The notes: a model not told the origin generated them from the letters alone. Shown: positions 8,923-17,684, counted from the stretch's first letter. The stretch is DNA of 34,019 bases from JBFWIL01 sp050256015 (GCA_050256015.1 JBFWIL010000001.1:1-34019), one strand, 5' to 3'. Program-made: numbers and translations.

Positions 8923-11814
8923 ATGCGTTCCCTGTTGCTTTTGGTTTTTTTTCTGTTGCTGCAAAATCTTCCTGTTTCCGCGCAGTATTTTACTACCGGA
9001 GAAGATCCCGCCCGTATTCGCTGGAATCAGCTGGAAACAAGCAATTTTCAGCTTATTTTTCCCCGGGGGTATGAACACCGGGCCGTTATGCTGGCAGGCA
9101 AACTGGAGCAGGTATACGCCTGCGCCCGGCACAGTTTGTCATATTCTCCCAAAAAGATTCCGATTATCCTGCATACCCATACGGCTGCCTCGAACGGACT
9201 GGTAGCCTGGGCTCCGAGACGGGCAGAATTTTATACCACACCCCATCAGCAGATCTATGCGCAGGACTGGTTGGAACAGCTGGTTGTTCATGAGTTCAGG
9301 CATGTTGTTCAGCTTTCCGCTGTAGAAACGGAACTTCCGGCTGTCTTCAGGTGGCTGCTGGGAGAGCAGGCTGCGGCTCTGGTCGTGGGTGCATACCTTC
9401 CCTTTTGGCTTCTGGAAGGGGATGCGGTAATGACAGAAACAGTTTTGGGCCGGGCCGGAAGAGGACGCCAGCCTTCTTTTTTAATGGAGCACAAAGCCCA
9501 GTTGCTGGAGAAGGGAATTTATTCGTACGATAAAGCTTCTTTGGGATCCTACCGGAACTATGTTCCCAACATATACCGTTTCGGATACCTGTTTGCCGGA
9601 GAGCTTCGCAGACAGTACGGACCGAAAATCTGGTCGGATGTGTTTAAAGAAACAGGCAGCCGGCCTCTTTCGCTCAATCCGCTGAACCGCATACTACGGC
9701 GATACACCGGTTATAACAAGAAACAGCTTTATGAACAAATTTTTCGTCAATATGCACGGGAATGGCAGGCGGATTTTGATACGCTGCAATTAAGTCAGCA
9801 TCATCCTGCCGGTCCGTCCCGGTCGGGTTATACAAATTACCGCTGCATCACGGCCCTGAACGATTCCTGTTTTGTTGCCCTTAAGGAAAGTCGCATGGAT
9901 ATTGACCGGATTGTTATGATACAGCAAGGAAAAGAGCGGATTATCCATACCCCCGGACAGCTTGCAGCAGAGTCTCTTTCTGTTACGGACAGCCTGGTTA
10001 TCTGGTCCGAGTTACGGTCCGATATCCGCTGGGCTCATGCCAGACGTACGGTAATTGTGCTGCTGGATTTGCAAAACGGAGCTGTCCGTGAGCTATACCC
10101 GGAGAATCTGCTGTTCAGTCCGGTTATTGCACCCGGTCATAAGATTTTTGCTGCGGTGGAAAAAGATACGCTGGACCATTACCGGCTTGGTTTGTATGAT
10201 CTGCGATCAGGCGTCTGCAAAGCCCGCTATGCCAGTCCGGAAAAAGATTATTTTCTGACCCCCGACTGGGATGACGATTCCCGGATGCTTTGTTTCGTAG
10301 GTCTGTGCAAAACAGGTAAATACCTGGGGTTGCTGGATACGGAAACAGGGGTATTCAGCAAACGCTGCCAACCTGGCTACCACGATATCCGGAATCCGGA
10401 ATTTGTATCCGGAAAGATTTTTTATACTTCGGCATATACCGGAACAGACAACATCTATTGTTTTCAGCCGGGAGACAGTCTGCCTGTTCAGCTCAGTTCG
10501 GTACGCTACGGGGCCGATTACCCTTCCATAAAAGGGAAGAAGCTTTTTTTCAGTGATTATTCGTCGGATGGATATGGCGTTTCCGTTCTGGAGCTGCCGG
10601 ATATTCTGCCTGTTCCCAAAGCGCAGCCTGAACCTGCACGGTACGGGTTGGCCGAAGCCCTCGCTGCCCAGGAAAAAGAGAAAACCGATTTTAGTGAATG
10701 TTCCGACTCCTGCCGGACGATAAAACCTTACGGTAAGCTGTCTCATTTGTTTCAGCTGCACAGTTGGGCCCCTCTGTATCTGGATGCAAACGACTATGAA
10801 TTGCGGCCGGGTTTTTCTCTGCTCTCACAAAACACGCTTGGTACAGCCCTGGCTGTTGCCGGTTACCGTTATGATCCTTCCGAAAACAGCGGAAAGATTG
10901 AAGGGGAGTTGGAATACAGCGGTCTTTTCCCGGTTATCCGGGGTAAACTGAGTTACGGAAACCGGAAATCGGTTTATCGGCAGATCAGGAAAACAACGGA
11001 TGAAAAGGGAACGGTGATATGTACGGATACCCTGTTACAGCGTTTTGGATGGAAGGAATTTGAATGGGAAATGAATGTCCGTGTTCCTTTGAATTTCAGC
11101 AGGGGAAAATACAACAGGCTTTTGCAACCTGAAGTGGAATATGCCTACGAACGAATTAGCCATGAACGGAGTACGCCCGGGCAATTTGTAAAAGGGGCTT
11201 ACCATGCACTGAGTTACAGGCTTTACCTGCAGAATAAAATCCGGATGGCCGAGCTGGATCTGATTCCGGCATGGGGACAAAGTCTGGAACTGCAGTTCCG
11301 TCACAGTCCGGCCGGTGCTGTGACGGTCGGAAGTCTGAAGTCTGCGGAAACCGGTCTCTGTTTTCCCGGTCTGATAAAAAATCACGGGATCCGTCTTTAC
11401 GGAGGCTGGCAGAAAAAGGAAAACACGTCCGGTTTGAATTTTCAGGATGCCGTTCGTTTTCCCCGGGGATACAGCCGCATGCAAAACAATAAATTGATCT
11501 CGGCCGGAGCCGATTATCTGTTTCCGCTCTGTTATCCTGATCTGAGTCTGGGATCCCTGTTTTTTCTGAAACGGCTGCGAGTAGCTTTGTTTTATGATTA
11601 TGCCCGGGTAAAATCAGCTCTTTATGATGAAGAAGGCGTATGCATCGGGAATATGACAAGCCGTCTGAATTCCCTGGGAGCTGAACTGAGGGCAGACGGA
11701 CACCTGCTTAGGCTTGTGGCTCCCGTATCGGCAGGTTTACGCGGAATCTACCGTCCCTATTTCGGGGACTTTCGTTTTGAGTTGATGGTTTCAGCGAGTT
11801 TTGGTGTTTTCTGA
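8923..11814 (+). CDS. Large secreted protein: zincin-like HExxH domain, WD40/TolB-like propeller, C-terminal beta-barrel
   Basis: The 963-residue protein starts with a clear signal peptide (cleavage near VSAQ, residue 21). Around residues 95-170 it has a peptidase-MA-like segment: HEFRH (HExxH) at residues 123-127 and WLLEGDA with Glu165, a plausible third zinc ligand, as in other gluzincins. Residues about 290-590 contain repeated beta-rich units with SVTDSLVIWSE, RMLCFVG and GKKLFFSDYSSDG, consistent with TolB/WD40-like propeller blades. From about residue 640 the sequence has alternating amphipathic strands and ends in SASFGVF, a terminal aromatic typical of outer-membrane barrels. An outer-membrane protein with a periplasmic or surface protease-like part is the best reading; no substrate is known. 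Its last 24 bp overlap the convergent metallophosphoesterase gene. Confidence 0.8.
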   Translation: MRSLLLLVFFLLLQNLPVSAQYFTTGEDPARIRWNQLETSNFQLIFPRGYEHRAVMLAGKLEQVYACARHSLSYSPKKIPIILHTHTAASNGLVAWAPRRAEFYTTPHQQIYAQDWLEQLVVHEFRHVVQLSAVETELPAVFRWLLGEQAAALVVGAYLPFWLLEGDAVMTETVLGRAGRGRQPSFLMEHKAQLLEKGIYSYDKASLGSYRNYVPNIYRFGYLFAGELRRQYGPKIWSDVFKETGSRPLSLNPLNRILRRYTGYNKKQLYEQIFRQYAREWQADFDTLQLSQHHPAGPSRSGYTNYRCITALNDSCFVALKESRMDIDRIVMIQQGKERIIHTPGQLAAESLSVTDSLVIWSELRSDIRWAHARRTVIVLLDLQNGAVRELYPENLLFSPVIAPGHKIFAAVEKDTLDHYRLGLYDLRSGVCKARYASPEKDYFLTPDWDDDSRMLCFVGLCKTGKYLGLLDTETGVFSKRCQPGYHDIRNPEFVSGKIFYTSAYTGTDNIYCFQPGDSLPVQLSSVRYGADYPSIKGKKLFFSDYSSDGYGVSVLELPDILPVPKAQPEPARYGLAEALAAQEKEKTDFSECSDSCRTIKPYGKLSHLFQLHSWAPLYLDANDYELRPGFSLLSQNTLGTALAVAGYRYDPSENSGKIEGELEYSGLFPVIRGKLSYGNRKSVYRQIRKTTDEKGTVICTDTLLQRFGWKEFEWEMNVRVPLNFSRGKYNRLLQPEVEYAYERISHERSTPGQFVKGAYHALSYRLYLQNKIRMAELDLIPAWGQSLELQFRHSPAGAVTVGSLKSAETGLCFPGLIKNHGIRLYGGWQKKENTSGLNFQDAVRFPRGYSRMQNNKLISAGADYLFPLCYPDLSLGSLFFLKRLRVALFYDYARVKSALYDEEGVCIGNMTSRLNSLGAELRADGHLLRLVAPVSAGLRGIYRPYFGDFRFELMVSASFGVF

Positions 11815-13008
11815 CGCATGCAGATCGAACACGGTAATTTCCGGAGCCATATCGATACGTGCCGGGAGTCCGACACAACCAAAGCCCCGGTTCACATAAA
11901 GGAATTGTCCGTTTTTTTTGTACAGTCCCCCCCATTCCGGGCTCTTCAATCTGATCGGACTAAAACTCAGTCCGGCCAGGCGCACGGCAAACTGTCCACC
12001 GTGAGTATGCCCTGAAAGTGTCAGCTGAATGGTTGTTTGCCCTATAACCTGTGCGTTCCAGTGTGCCGGATCATGAGTCATCAGGATTTGGAAAGCATGC
12101 TCCGGCACATTCGAAAGGGCCTTATCCAGACGGGCATACTGGGGGAAAGGAGGGTGTCCCCAGTTTTCCACGCCGGTCAGATAGATTGCTGTATCGCACA
12201 TACTGATACGGGTAGTCTGGTTCAGCAGGAGTGTAAAACCGCTATCCCTGATTTTTTTCTTAATCAGCTCCCTGTTATTTTGTTTTTGAACTGCTGTTGG
12301 CCAGTCCGAATAATCACCGTAATCATGATTTCCAAGGATAGCGTATTTGCCGGAAGATGCAGATAAAGCAAGCAGTTCTTCTTCAAATCCTACGGCCTCC
12401 CTGGAAAAATTATTGACCAGATCACCGGTAAAAAGAATCAAGTCGGCATTTACCCGGTTAATTTGCCTGACCATGCGCCTAAGAAGCCGGTCATTTTGAA
12501 AACTGCCCAACTGAAGATCGGAAAGCTGAACGAATTTTAATCCCTCAAGCTGTGAGGGCAGGCCGGAAACATTCAGGGATATTTCCCTGATTTGAATCCT
12601 GTTTTTTCCGATAACATAACCGGCTCCCAGACATAGAATCACGCCAAAGGACAGTATCAATCCGCCCAGCACAATTCTGTGGGCCAGAGTCTTATCCCTT
12701 TTTAGACGAAAAGGGGAAGCCAGGAGAACAAAAACCGATAATACAAGTTTGGGAACCAAATTCAGGGTACTGATAAAAATGACAAAATAAAAGAAGCCGT
12801 AATCACCGGTCTCCCGTATGGTATCGGGATTTCCAAAGGCATACAGAAAGAACCCGAGAAAGAACAGGCTAAAGAGCAGATAAAGTCCGCTGATCCTTTT
12901 TTTCCACAGACGATCATACAAAAGTTGGGTAATTCCCAGGTACCCCAATACTTCAACAAGCAGTGTAAAAAGAAATACCAATACAAAACCGGAAGAAATT
13001 CCACGCAT
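11791..13008 (-). CDS. Membrane-anchored metallophosphoesterase (YkuE/YaeI-like)
   Basis: This 405-residue protein has four hydrophobic segments in the first 140 residues, followed by a calcineurin-like phosphoesterase domain. Visible motifs are SDLQLGSF (motif I), FTGDLVNN (II), ILGNHDYG (III), LMTHDPAHW (IV) and LSGHTHGGQ (V). Motif I normally reads D-x-H; here the His is replaced by Gln, which may change metal binding. Relatives such as B. subtilis YkuE act on cell-envelope substrates, but the substrate here is unknown. The start at MRGISSGFVLVFLF gives a normal first helix. The 3' end overlaps the HExxH protein gene by 24 bp on the opposite strand. Confidence 0.9.
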   Translation of the reverse strand: MRGISSGFVLVFLFTLLVEVLGYLGITQLLYDRLWKKRISGLYLLFSLFFLGFFLYAFGNPDTIRETGDYGFFYFVIFISTLNLVPKLVLSVFVLLASPFRLKRDKTLAHRIVLGGLILSFGVILCLGAGYVIGKNRIQIREISLNVSGLPSQLEGLKFVQLSDLQLGSFQNDRLLRRMVRQINRVNADLILFTGDLVNNFSREAVGFEEELLALSASSGKYAILGNHDYGDYSDWPTAVQKQNNRELIKKKIRDSGFTLLLNQTTRISMCDTAIYLTGVENWGHPPFPQYARLDKALSNVPEHAFQILMTHDPAHWNAQVIGQTTIQLTLSGHTHGGQFAVRLAGLSFSPIRLKSPEWGGLYKKNGQFLYVNRGFGCVGLPARIDMAPEITVFDLHASENTKTR

Positions 13009-13342
13009 GATTCAGATAAATTAACCCGCTGTGAAGATAAGCACTAAAAACGAATCCGGAAAACAGGGGAAGTCAGTCTGGAGCCGGATGGGATAGTTTT
13101 AAATTCACTTTTGTTATTTCGTGGCAAAATATGGCTTTTACTTTTGTAAATCAAGGAAAAATAAAACCAGACCTCCCGTTTCTGCATGTAATTAATTTTT
13201 GTAAACTTGTAAAAACAAATTAAGGGACTGAGGTAGTATCTAGTTAAAGCACTGTTTATTAATTATTTATTAGACTTTATCTGTACTATTGGTTCAATAT
13301 CTTTTTTATGTATTCCCGAAAAGAAGGAAAAACGAAACGAAA

Positions 13343-13387
13343 TATTTAACTTATTAACTTGTTAATCAGTATTTTATTTAACTTATT
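13343..13387. repeat. 13-bp direct repeat with internal palindrome
   Basis: TATTTAACTTATT occurs at 13343-13355 and again, exactly, at 13375-13387. The first copy overlaps the inverted repeat TTAAC-TT-GTTAA (13354-13365). The pair is about 90-135 bp upstream of the regulator promoter. A protein-binding site, perhaps for the XRE protein itself, is possible, but AT-rich DNA can give such repeats by chance. Confidence 0.45.
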
Positions 13388-13478
13388 TAAAGTAGTAGTA
13401 CAGCTGTTTAGCTGTTGTGTTTTTAGGTAAACCTCCATGGCGAGTTATTTTTGTGAATTTATGTATTTACATATGTAC

Positions 13479-13509
13479 TTTGCCGGACTTGCTTATTTTT
13501 GTATCTTTG
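13479..13509 (+). promoter_or_regulatory. Canonical Bacteroidota promoter for the XRE regulator gene
   Basis: TTTG at 13479-13482, 19 bp, then TATCTTTG at 13502-13509 is a full match to the -33/-7 consensus with ideal spacing. Transcription would begin near 13513, leaving a leader of about 60 nt before the ATG at 13573. Confidence 0.8.
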
Positions 13510-13572
13510 TTTTGTATCGGATTAACATTAATAAACTATCATTCCGCTCCGGAAAATTAAGGAACAAGCCAT

Positions 13573-14076
13573 ATGAACAACCGGATCAAGCGTTTTATGG
13601 AGTATTGCGGACTAAGTCCTTCCGAAATGGCAGACGCCATCTCTGTTCAGCGTTCCAACATGACTCATGTGCTGCACGGCAGAAACAAACCCGGATTTCA
13701 GTTTATAACCAAAATGCTGGAAACATTTCCCGAGTTGAATGCCAAATGGCTGCTGACCGGAGAAGGAGAGATGCTGGTAGCCGCTATTCCCAAGGCAACA
13801 AGGCAGAGCAGCATGTTTGAGCAAATCCGGGAGAAGACACCTGCTTCCGAAGTGAAAAACCTGACGGAAAAAGCAAAAAAACCTGTGCAAACCGGAGATC
13901 GTCCGGGGTATTCGCCAGCCGGACAGCATGCGGATCCGAAGACGGACCAGACTGATACGGTTCAAAAAGACCGGGAGAGGGGACTGATGATACCGGTTGA
14001 ATACAGTAAAAAGGTGAAATCCATTGTCGTGTTTTATACAGATCAAACTTTCATTCAATATCTTCCTTCCGAATAA
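13573..14076 (+). CDS. XRE-family helix-turn-helix transcriptional regulator
   Basis: The 167-residue protein has a Cro/CI-type helix-turn-helix at residues 1-65: MNNRIKRFMEYCGLSPSEMA, then SVQRSNMTHVLHGRNKPGF and LNAKWLLTGEGEML. The middle (about 75-140) is charged and low in complexity, probably disordered. The C-terminus KVKSIVVFYTDQTFIQYLPS resembles the short conserved tail of many Bacteroidota XRE proteins. No DNA target is known. A canonical promoter lies 64 bp upstream, and AT-rich repeats further upstream could be operators. The pyrK start follows 55 bp downstream. Confidence 0.88.
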   Translation: MNNRIKRFMEYCGLSPSEMADAISVQRSNMTHVLHGRNKPGFQFITKMLETFPELNAKWLLTGEGEMLVAAIPKATRQSSMFEQIREKTPASEVKNLTEKAKKPVQTGDRPGYSPAGQHADPKTDQTDTVQKDRERGLMIPVEYSKKVKSIVVFYTDQTFIQYLPSE

Positions 14077-14085
14077 TATTTCTCC

Positions 14086-14093
14086 TATCTTTG
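14086..14093 (+). promoter_or_regulatory. Candidate -7 box for pyrK
   Basis: TATCTTTG at 14086-14093 matches the -7 consensus, 38 bp before the pyrK ATG at 14132. No TTTG is at the expected -33 position, so the promoter is only partly supported. It lies just after the XRE gene stop, which would let pyrKD be expressed on its own. Confidence 0.45.
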
Positions 14094-14131
14094 CAAAAAA
14101 TCGGGGCTGTTTGGGAAATTTACATAGAAGA

Positions 14132-14911
14132 ATGAAAAAGACTGTAAAGGAACTTTTGCTTATTGAGAACACCCAGTTAAACAAGGACAATTTCCGGCTG
14201 GTGCTGCAGTCAGATGAAGTACTGCCGCCCATGGATCCTGGACAATTTATAAACCTGGAGATCAGAAAATCTAATGAGATCTTTTTGCGAAGACCGTTTT
14301 CCGTTCTGGATTCGGATCCGGAACGCAGGACGTTTTCCATTCTGGTAAAAATCCTGGGCCGGGGATCTAAGGCATTGACCACCTGTAGTCCCGGAGAATT
14401 TATCAGTACCGTATTTCCGCTGGGCCGGAGCTTTACTCCTCCGCGATCCGGAGAACGGATTTTGCTTGTCGGCGGGGGCAGCGGAGTGGCTCCCATGTTG
14501 TTCCTGGCCAGGAGGAGCAGGTTGTCCCGGGAGCAGGTTAACGTATTGCTTGGGGCCAGGAGCAGGGAAGATCATATTGATACCCGGCAATATGAATCCT
14601 GCGGAATGCTTTACCGAACCACGGAAGACGGTAGTTTGGGAGAAAAGGGTTATGTAACGGATCATTTTATTTACAAAAACGGTCTGGGAGCCTTTGACCG
14701 GGTTTATGCCTGTGGTCCGAATCCGATGATGAAAGCCGTTGCACGGGATGCCCGGGCTGCAGGGGTGTTTTGTGAAGTTTCTTTGGAAAATATGATGGCT
14801 TGTGGCTTTGGTGTATGCCTGTGTTGTGTGGAAAAGACCACAAGCGGAAACCGGTGTGTGTGCACAGAAGGTCCCGTATTTAATGTGAATGAATTGACAT
14901 GGCAGATTTAA
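14132..14911 (+). CDS. pyrK: Dihydroorotate dehydrogenase B, electron transfer subunit
   Basis: PyrK carries electrons from PyrD to NAD+ in pyrimidine synthesis through FAD and a [2Fe-2S] cluster. The frame is open from 14024, but the start at 14132 (MKKTVKELLLIENTQL) gives 259 residues, the usual size, and lies after a -7 promoter box. FAD binding is shown by RRPFSVLD around residues 53-60, nucleotide binding by LLVGGGSGVAPMLFLARR near residue 110. The cluster cysteines near the C-terminus are C224, C229, C232 and probably C244, spaced C-x4-C-x2-C as in Lactococcus PyrK. The stop overlaps the pyrD start by 13 bp, as expected for co-translated subunits. Confidence 0.94.
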   Translation: MKKTVKELLLIENTQLNKDNFRLVLQSDEVLPPMDPGQFINLEIRKSNEIFLRRPFSVLDSDPERRTFSILVKILGRGSKALTTCSPGEFISTVFPLGRSFTPPRSGERILLVGGGSGVAPMLFLARRSRLSREQVNVLLGARSREDHIDTRQYESCGMLYRTTEDGSLGEKGYVTDHFIYKNGLGAFDRVYACGPNPMMKAVARDARAAGVFCEVSLENMMACGFGVCLCCVEKTTSGNRCVCTEGPVFNVNELTWQI

Positions 14912-15810
14912 GCGTTAACATAAGTAAATTATTTCTGAAAAATCCGGTCATGACTGCTTCCGGCACCTGCGGATTTGGGAGCGAAATTACTGATTTCGTG
15001 GATTTGGAAAGTTTGGGAGGAGTGGTAATGAAAGGAACTACGCTGCATCCCAGGGAAGGAAATGATTATCCCCGGATGGCGGAAACTGCTTCCGGGATGT
15101 TGAATGCCGTAGGACTCCAAAACAAAGGCGTGGATTATTTTATCCGGAATATTTACCCGGACATACGCGATATTCGGACCAACTTTATTGTGAATGTAAA
15201 CGGATCCTCGTCCGAGGAATACGTAAAGCTTACGGAACGGATCAGCGAACTGGAAAAAATTCCGGCTATCGAGTTGAATATTAGTTGTCCTAATGTAAAA
15301 GAAGGCGGAATGGCTTTCGGCATCGATGGTGTTTCCGCATCCCGGGTGGTAAAGGCTGTACGCAGGGTCTGGCCCCGGACCCTGATCGTCAAATTATCGC
15401 CCAATGTTACAGATATTGCAGAGATTGCCCTGGCTGTGGAAGCAGAAGGAGCCGACAGTATTTCCCTGGTCAATACGTTTCTGGGTATGGCCATTGATGC
15501 CGGGACCCGGCGTCCCTTGCTGTCGACTGTTACCGGAGGCCTGTCGGGACCGGCCATCAAGCCTATTGCCCTGCGTATGGTCTGGCAGGTAGCCCGGGCT
15601 GTACATATTCCGGTGATCGGGATGGGCGGAATTATGCATGCCGTGGATGCTGTTGAATTTCTGCTTGCCGGAGCAACTGCCATTCAGATTGGAACAGGGC
15701 TTTTTATTGATCCGATGTTACCTGGCAAAGTTGTGCAGGGAATTGACGATTATCTGGAAGCCCATCGGTTTGAAAGCGTAAAGGATATAGTAGGTAATTT
15801 ACAAATGTAA
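14899..15810 (+). CDS. pyrD: Dihydroorotate dehydrogenase B (NAD+), catalytic subunit
   Basis: PyrD oxidises dihydroorotate to orotate with FMN; with PyrK it forms the class 1B enzyme that uses NAD+. The 303 residues are full length. The active-site base Cys130 lies in ELNISCPN, typical for class 1 (class 2 has Ser). Other family marks are MTASGTCGFG near the start, VKLSPNVTDI, and the FMN phosphate segment GMGGI...GATAIQIGT near the C-terminus. It overlaps pyrK by 13 bp. No other pyrimidine genes are close. Confidence 0.96.
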   Translation: MADLSVNISKLFLKNPVMTASGTCGFGSEITDFVDLESLGGVVMKGTTLHPREGNDYPRMAETASGMLNAVGLQNKGVDYFIRNIYPDIRDIRTNFIVNVNGSSSEEYVKLTERISELEKIPAIELNISCPNVKEGGMAFGIDGVSASRVVKAVRRVWPRTLIVKLSPNVTDIAEIALAVEAEGADSISLVNTFLGMAIDAGTRRPLLSTVTGGLSGPAIKPIALRMVWQVARAVHIPVIGMGGIMHAVDAVEFLLAGATAIQIGTGLFIDPMLPGKVVQGIDDYLEAHRFESVKDIVGNLQM

Positions 15811-15830
15811 TCTATAATTTAGATTTGTAA
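15799..15830. promoter_or_regulatory. Inverted repeat with embedded -7 promoter box before the serine hydrolase gene
   Basis: TTACAAAT (15799-15806), 16 bp, ATTTGTAA (15823-15830) forms an 8+8 inverted repeat spanning the pyrD stop and ending 1 bp before the next start codon. The right arm includes TAGATTTG (15820-15827), a match to TAnnTTTG; TTTA at 15798-15801 is a weak -33. A promoter here would produce a leaderless or nearly leaderless message. Confidence 0.4.
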
Positions 15831-15831
15831 T

Positions 15832-17133
15832 ATGCAATTTCGTCGGGTTTTCTTTTTGCTTCTGGTCCTTGTATTTTCGTTTGGATCCTCCGGTTACCAG
15901 ACCGAACGGGAAACTCCGCCGTATTACCGTTTGGAACTTAGCGGATTGAATAAAAGGATTACCAATGAAGCCGGCAGTTTTCCGGAATACTTAACGGTAA
16001 GCAGACTGATTGAGCGTTTTATGGCAAGATGGGAACTTAAAGGGGTTTCTTTGGCTGTTGTCCGCGATGACCGGCTTGTTTTTGCCCAGGGGTTCGGCAT
16101 TGCCAACGATCAGATGCAAGCGGTTGAACCCGGTCATCTCTTCCGCCTGGCCAGCGTATCCAAGCTGATCACAGCCATCGGAATTATGAAGCTGGTTGAA
16201 GCGGGACGCCTTTCACTTGACGACAGGGTATTCGGTCCTGCCGGGATCCTGAAACATCCGGCTCTGGAGCATGTTACCGATAAAAAGTTATACAATATTA
16301 CCGTTCGCGATTTGCTGGTTCATGCAGGAGGTTGGACCCAACGATATGGCGATCCTGCATTTTTACCCACAGTCATTGCCAAACGGGTTGGCGACAAGCC
16401 TCCGGTCGGCATGGAAAGTTATTATAAGTTCATTGCTTCCAGCCGGCTTCATTTCGCCCCGGGAACCATGGTGTCATATTCCAATATGGGTTATATGTTC
16501 CTGGGTGAAGTTATACGGGAAGTCAGCGGAGAACCCTATGAGTCGTACATTCGTAAGAGCATACTTATTCCCAACGGAATAAGCGACATGCATATAGGGA
16601 GCAGTTACCGCGATTCCTGTTTTTCCAATGAAGTCCAGTATTTCGAGCAGCCCGGCAGTCCGCTTATTCCCGAATGCAACGGATCTGGCCGGCTGGTGAA
16701 AAAGTCGGACGGAGGAAATTCCGTTGAATTGCTGGGAGCTGCCGGAGGATGGGTTGCATCTTCTGTTGAACTGGCCCGGTTGCTGACCCTGATTGACGGA
16801 AAACGGGAAGTGCACGATATCCTGTCCAGACGCTCCATTCTGGAAATGACAGAAGATACATACGGGAAAGGCCCGCTTGGCTGGATGTCGGTTACCGGAA
16901 AGGGAGACTGGATCCGAACAGGCAATATGCCGGGCACTTCGGCCATGGTAAGACGGCAGGCTAACGGCATCAGCTGGGTGTTTTTAACCAACTCAAGCTG
17001 CTGGAAAGGTCCCAAGCTTTCCGGAAATATTGAGAGGCTGATGGACCGGATCATCAGGCGCATTGATCTATGGCCCGAACGGGATCTTTTTCAGTATTAT
17101 CCGATAAGTACCCTGGGAATAGCCGGAAAATAA
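15832..17133 (+). CDS. Serine hydrolase, beta-lactamase/class C PBP-like, exported
   Basis: This 433-residue protein has an N-terminal signal sequence (MQFRRVFFLLLVLVFSFGSS) and a beta-lactamase-related fold. The catalytic motifs are SVSK at residues 108-111 (S-x-x-K), YSN at 216-218 (Y-x-N), and TGNMPG in the WIRTGNMPG segment near residue 365, equivalent to the HTG/KTG motif. The family covers esterases, D-aminopeptidases and DD-peptidases, so the substrate is not defined. It starts 21 bp after pyrD, within a possible shared transcript, though a -7 box lies in the gap. No truncation is seen. Confidence 0.9.
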   Translation: MQFRRVFFLLLVLVFSFGSSGYQTERETPPYYRLELSGLNKRITNEAGSFPEYLTVSRLIERFMARWELKGVSLAVVRDDRLVFAQGFGIANDQMQAVEPGHLFRLASVSKLITAIGIMKLVEAGRLSLDDRVFGPAGILKHPALEHVTDKKLYNITVRDLLVHAGGWTQRYGDPAFLPTVIAKRVGDKPPVGMESYYKFIASSRLHFAPGTMVSYSNMGYMFLGEVIREVSGEPYESYIRKSILIPNGISDMHIGSSYRDSCFSNEVQYFEQPGSPLIPECNGSGRLVKKSDGGNSVELLGAAGGWVASSVELARLLTLIDGKREVHDILSRRSILEMTEDTYGKGPLGWMSVTGKGDWIRTGNMPGTSAMVRRQANGISWVFLTNSSCWKGPKLSGNIERLMDRIIRRIDLWPERDLFQYYPISTLGIAGK

Positions 17134-17228
17134 TCCGCTTTAAGCTTTTTTAACTGTTTTTTCCAGGCATTTAGCCGTTAGGATGTCTATCTTTAAGGGG
17201 TTTCAAGGATTGCTAAATGGTACGGTTT

Positions 17229-17684
17229 ATGAAGTTAACGGTTGGAATTATTACATTTTTGCTGTGTTCGTTTGTTCTGCGAGCTCAGGATTCATACGTA
17301 TTTGAAAGTGCTTCCATAGAATTGCCGGAAATTAATCAGTATCAGAAAGAGGTTTACCTAAGTCAGGAATTGTGTTTGAAATTGGCCCAGTTCAATGAAC
17401 TGTACACCCAAAAAATTGACCGGACACGACAAAACACAATGCCCGCCACGGAAATCCTTAAACCCGACCTGTATTATGCCATTTGCAGGCTGAAAGATTA
17501 CTACTGCAAATGTCTGAAAAAGGGTATCCTGGAACAACAGGAGGCGGAAAAACGTTTGCAGTCTGTGCTTGAAAAAAGCATGCAGCTCATTTCACAGGAC
17601 ACCCGTCTGCTGGAAGCCGAACTCAGGCTTTCCAGTAAACCCAAAGATATTGCCGGAATTTTCGAGAAGATTATCATTAAATAG
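17229..17684 (+). CDS. Small secreted protein of unknown function
   Basis: I do not recognise the family. The frame opens at 17217, but the Met at 17229 (MKLTVGIITFLLCSFVLRAQ) gives the better signal peptide, with cleavage after RAQ. The mature part, about 130 residues, is mostly helical and charged, with YQKEVYLSQELCLKLAQFNELY and EKSMQLISQDTRLLEAELRL; three Cys lie in the middle (ICRLKDYYCKCLKKG). It may be a periplasmic helical protein. A weak -7 box TATCTTTA lies at 17188-17195. The E2 gene starts 166 bp downstream. Confidence 0.65.
   Translation: MKLTVGIITFLLCSFVLRAQDSYVFESASIELPEINQYQKEVYLSQELCLKLAQFNELYTQKIDRTRQNTMPATEILKPDLYYAICRLKDYYCKCLKKGILEQQEAEKRLQSVLEKSMQLISQDTRLLEAELRLSSKPKDIAGIFEKIIIK

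Larger units (their letters stand above)
13009..13572. other. AT-rich intergenic region upstream of the XRE regulator gene
   Basis: No convincing gene is present in these 564 bp. The stretch holds a 13-bp direct repeat TATTTAACTTATT at 13343-13355 and 13375-13387 (32 bp apart), an inverted repeat TTAAC-TT-GTTAA at 13354-13365, a small inverted repeat CAGCT-GTTT-AGCTG at 13401-13414, and the promoter at 13479-13509. The reading frame open from 13437 runs through this promoter and out of frame over the regulator gene, so it is not supported. No DnaA boxes or tRNA were seen. Confidence 0.6.

Noticed and set aside
13437..13820. Possible 127-residue gene upstream of and overlapping the XRE gene
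   Set aside because: Its frame crosses the canonical promoter at 13479-13509 and then reads the XRE gene out of frame; no recognisable protein features beyond chance hydrophobic stretch.
14024..14131. Longer PyrK N-terminus
   Set aside because: The extension overlaps the XRE gene and the -7 box, and PyrK normally starts near the Met at 14132.
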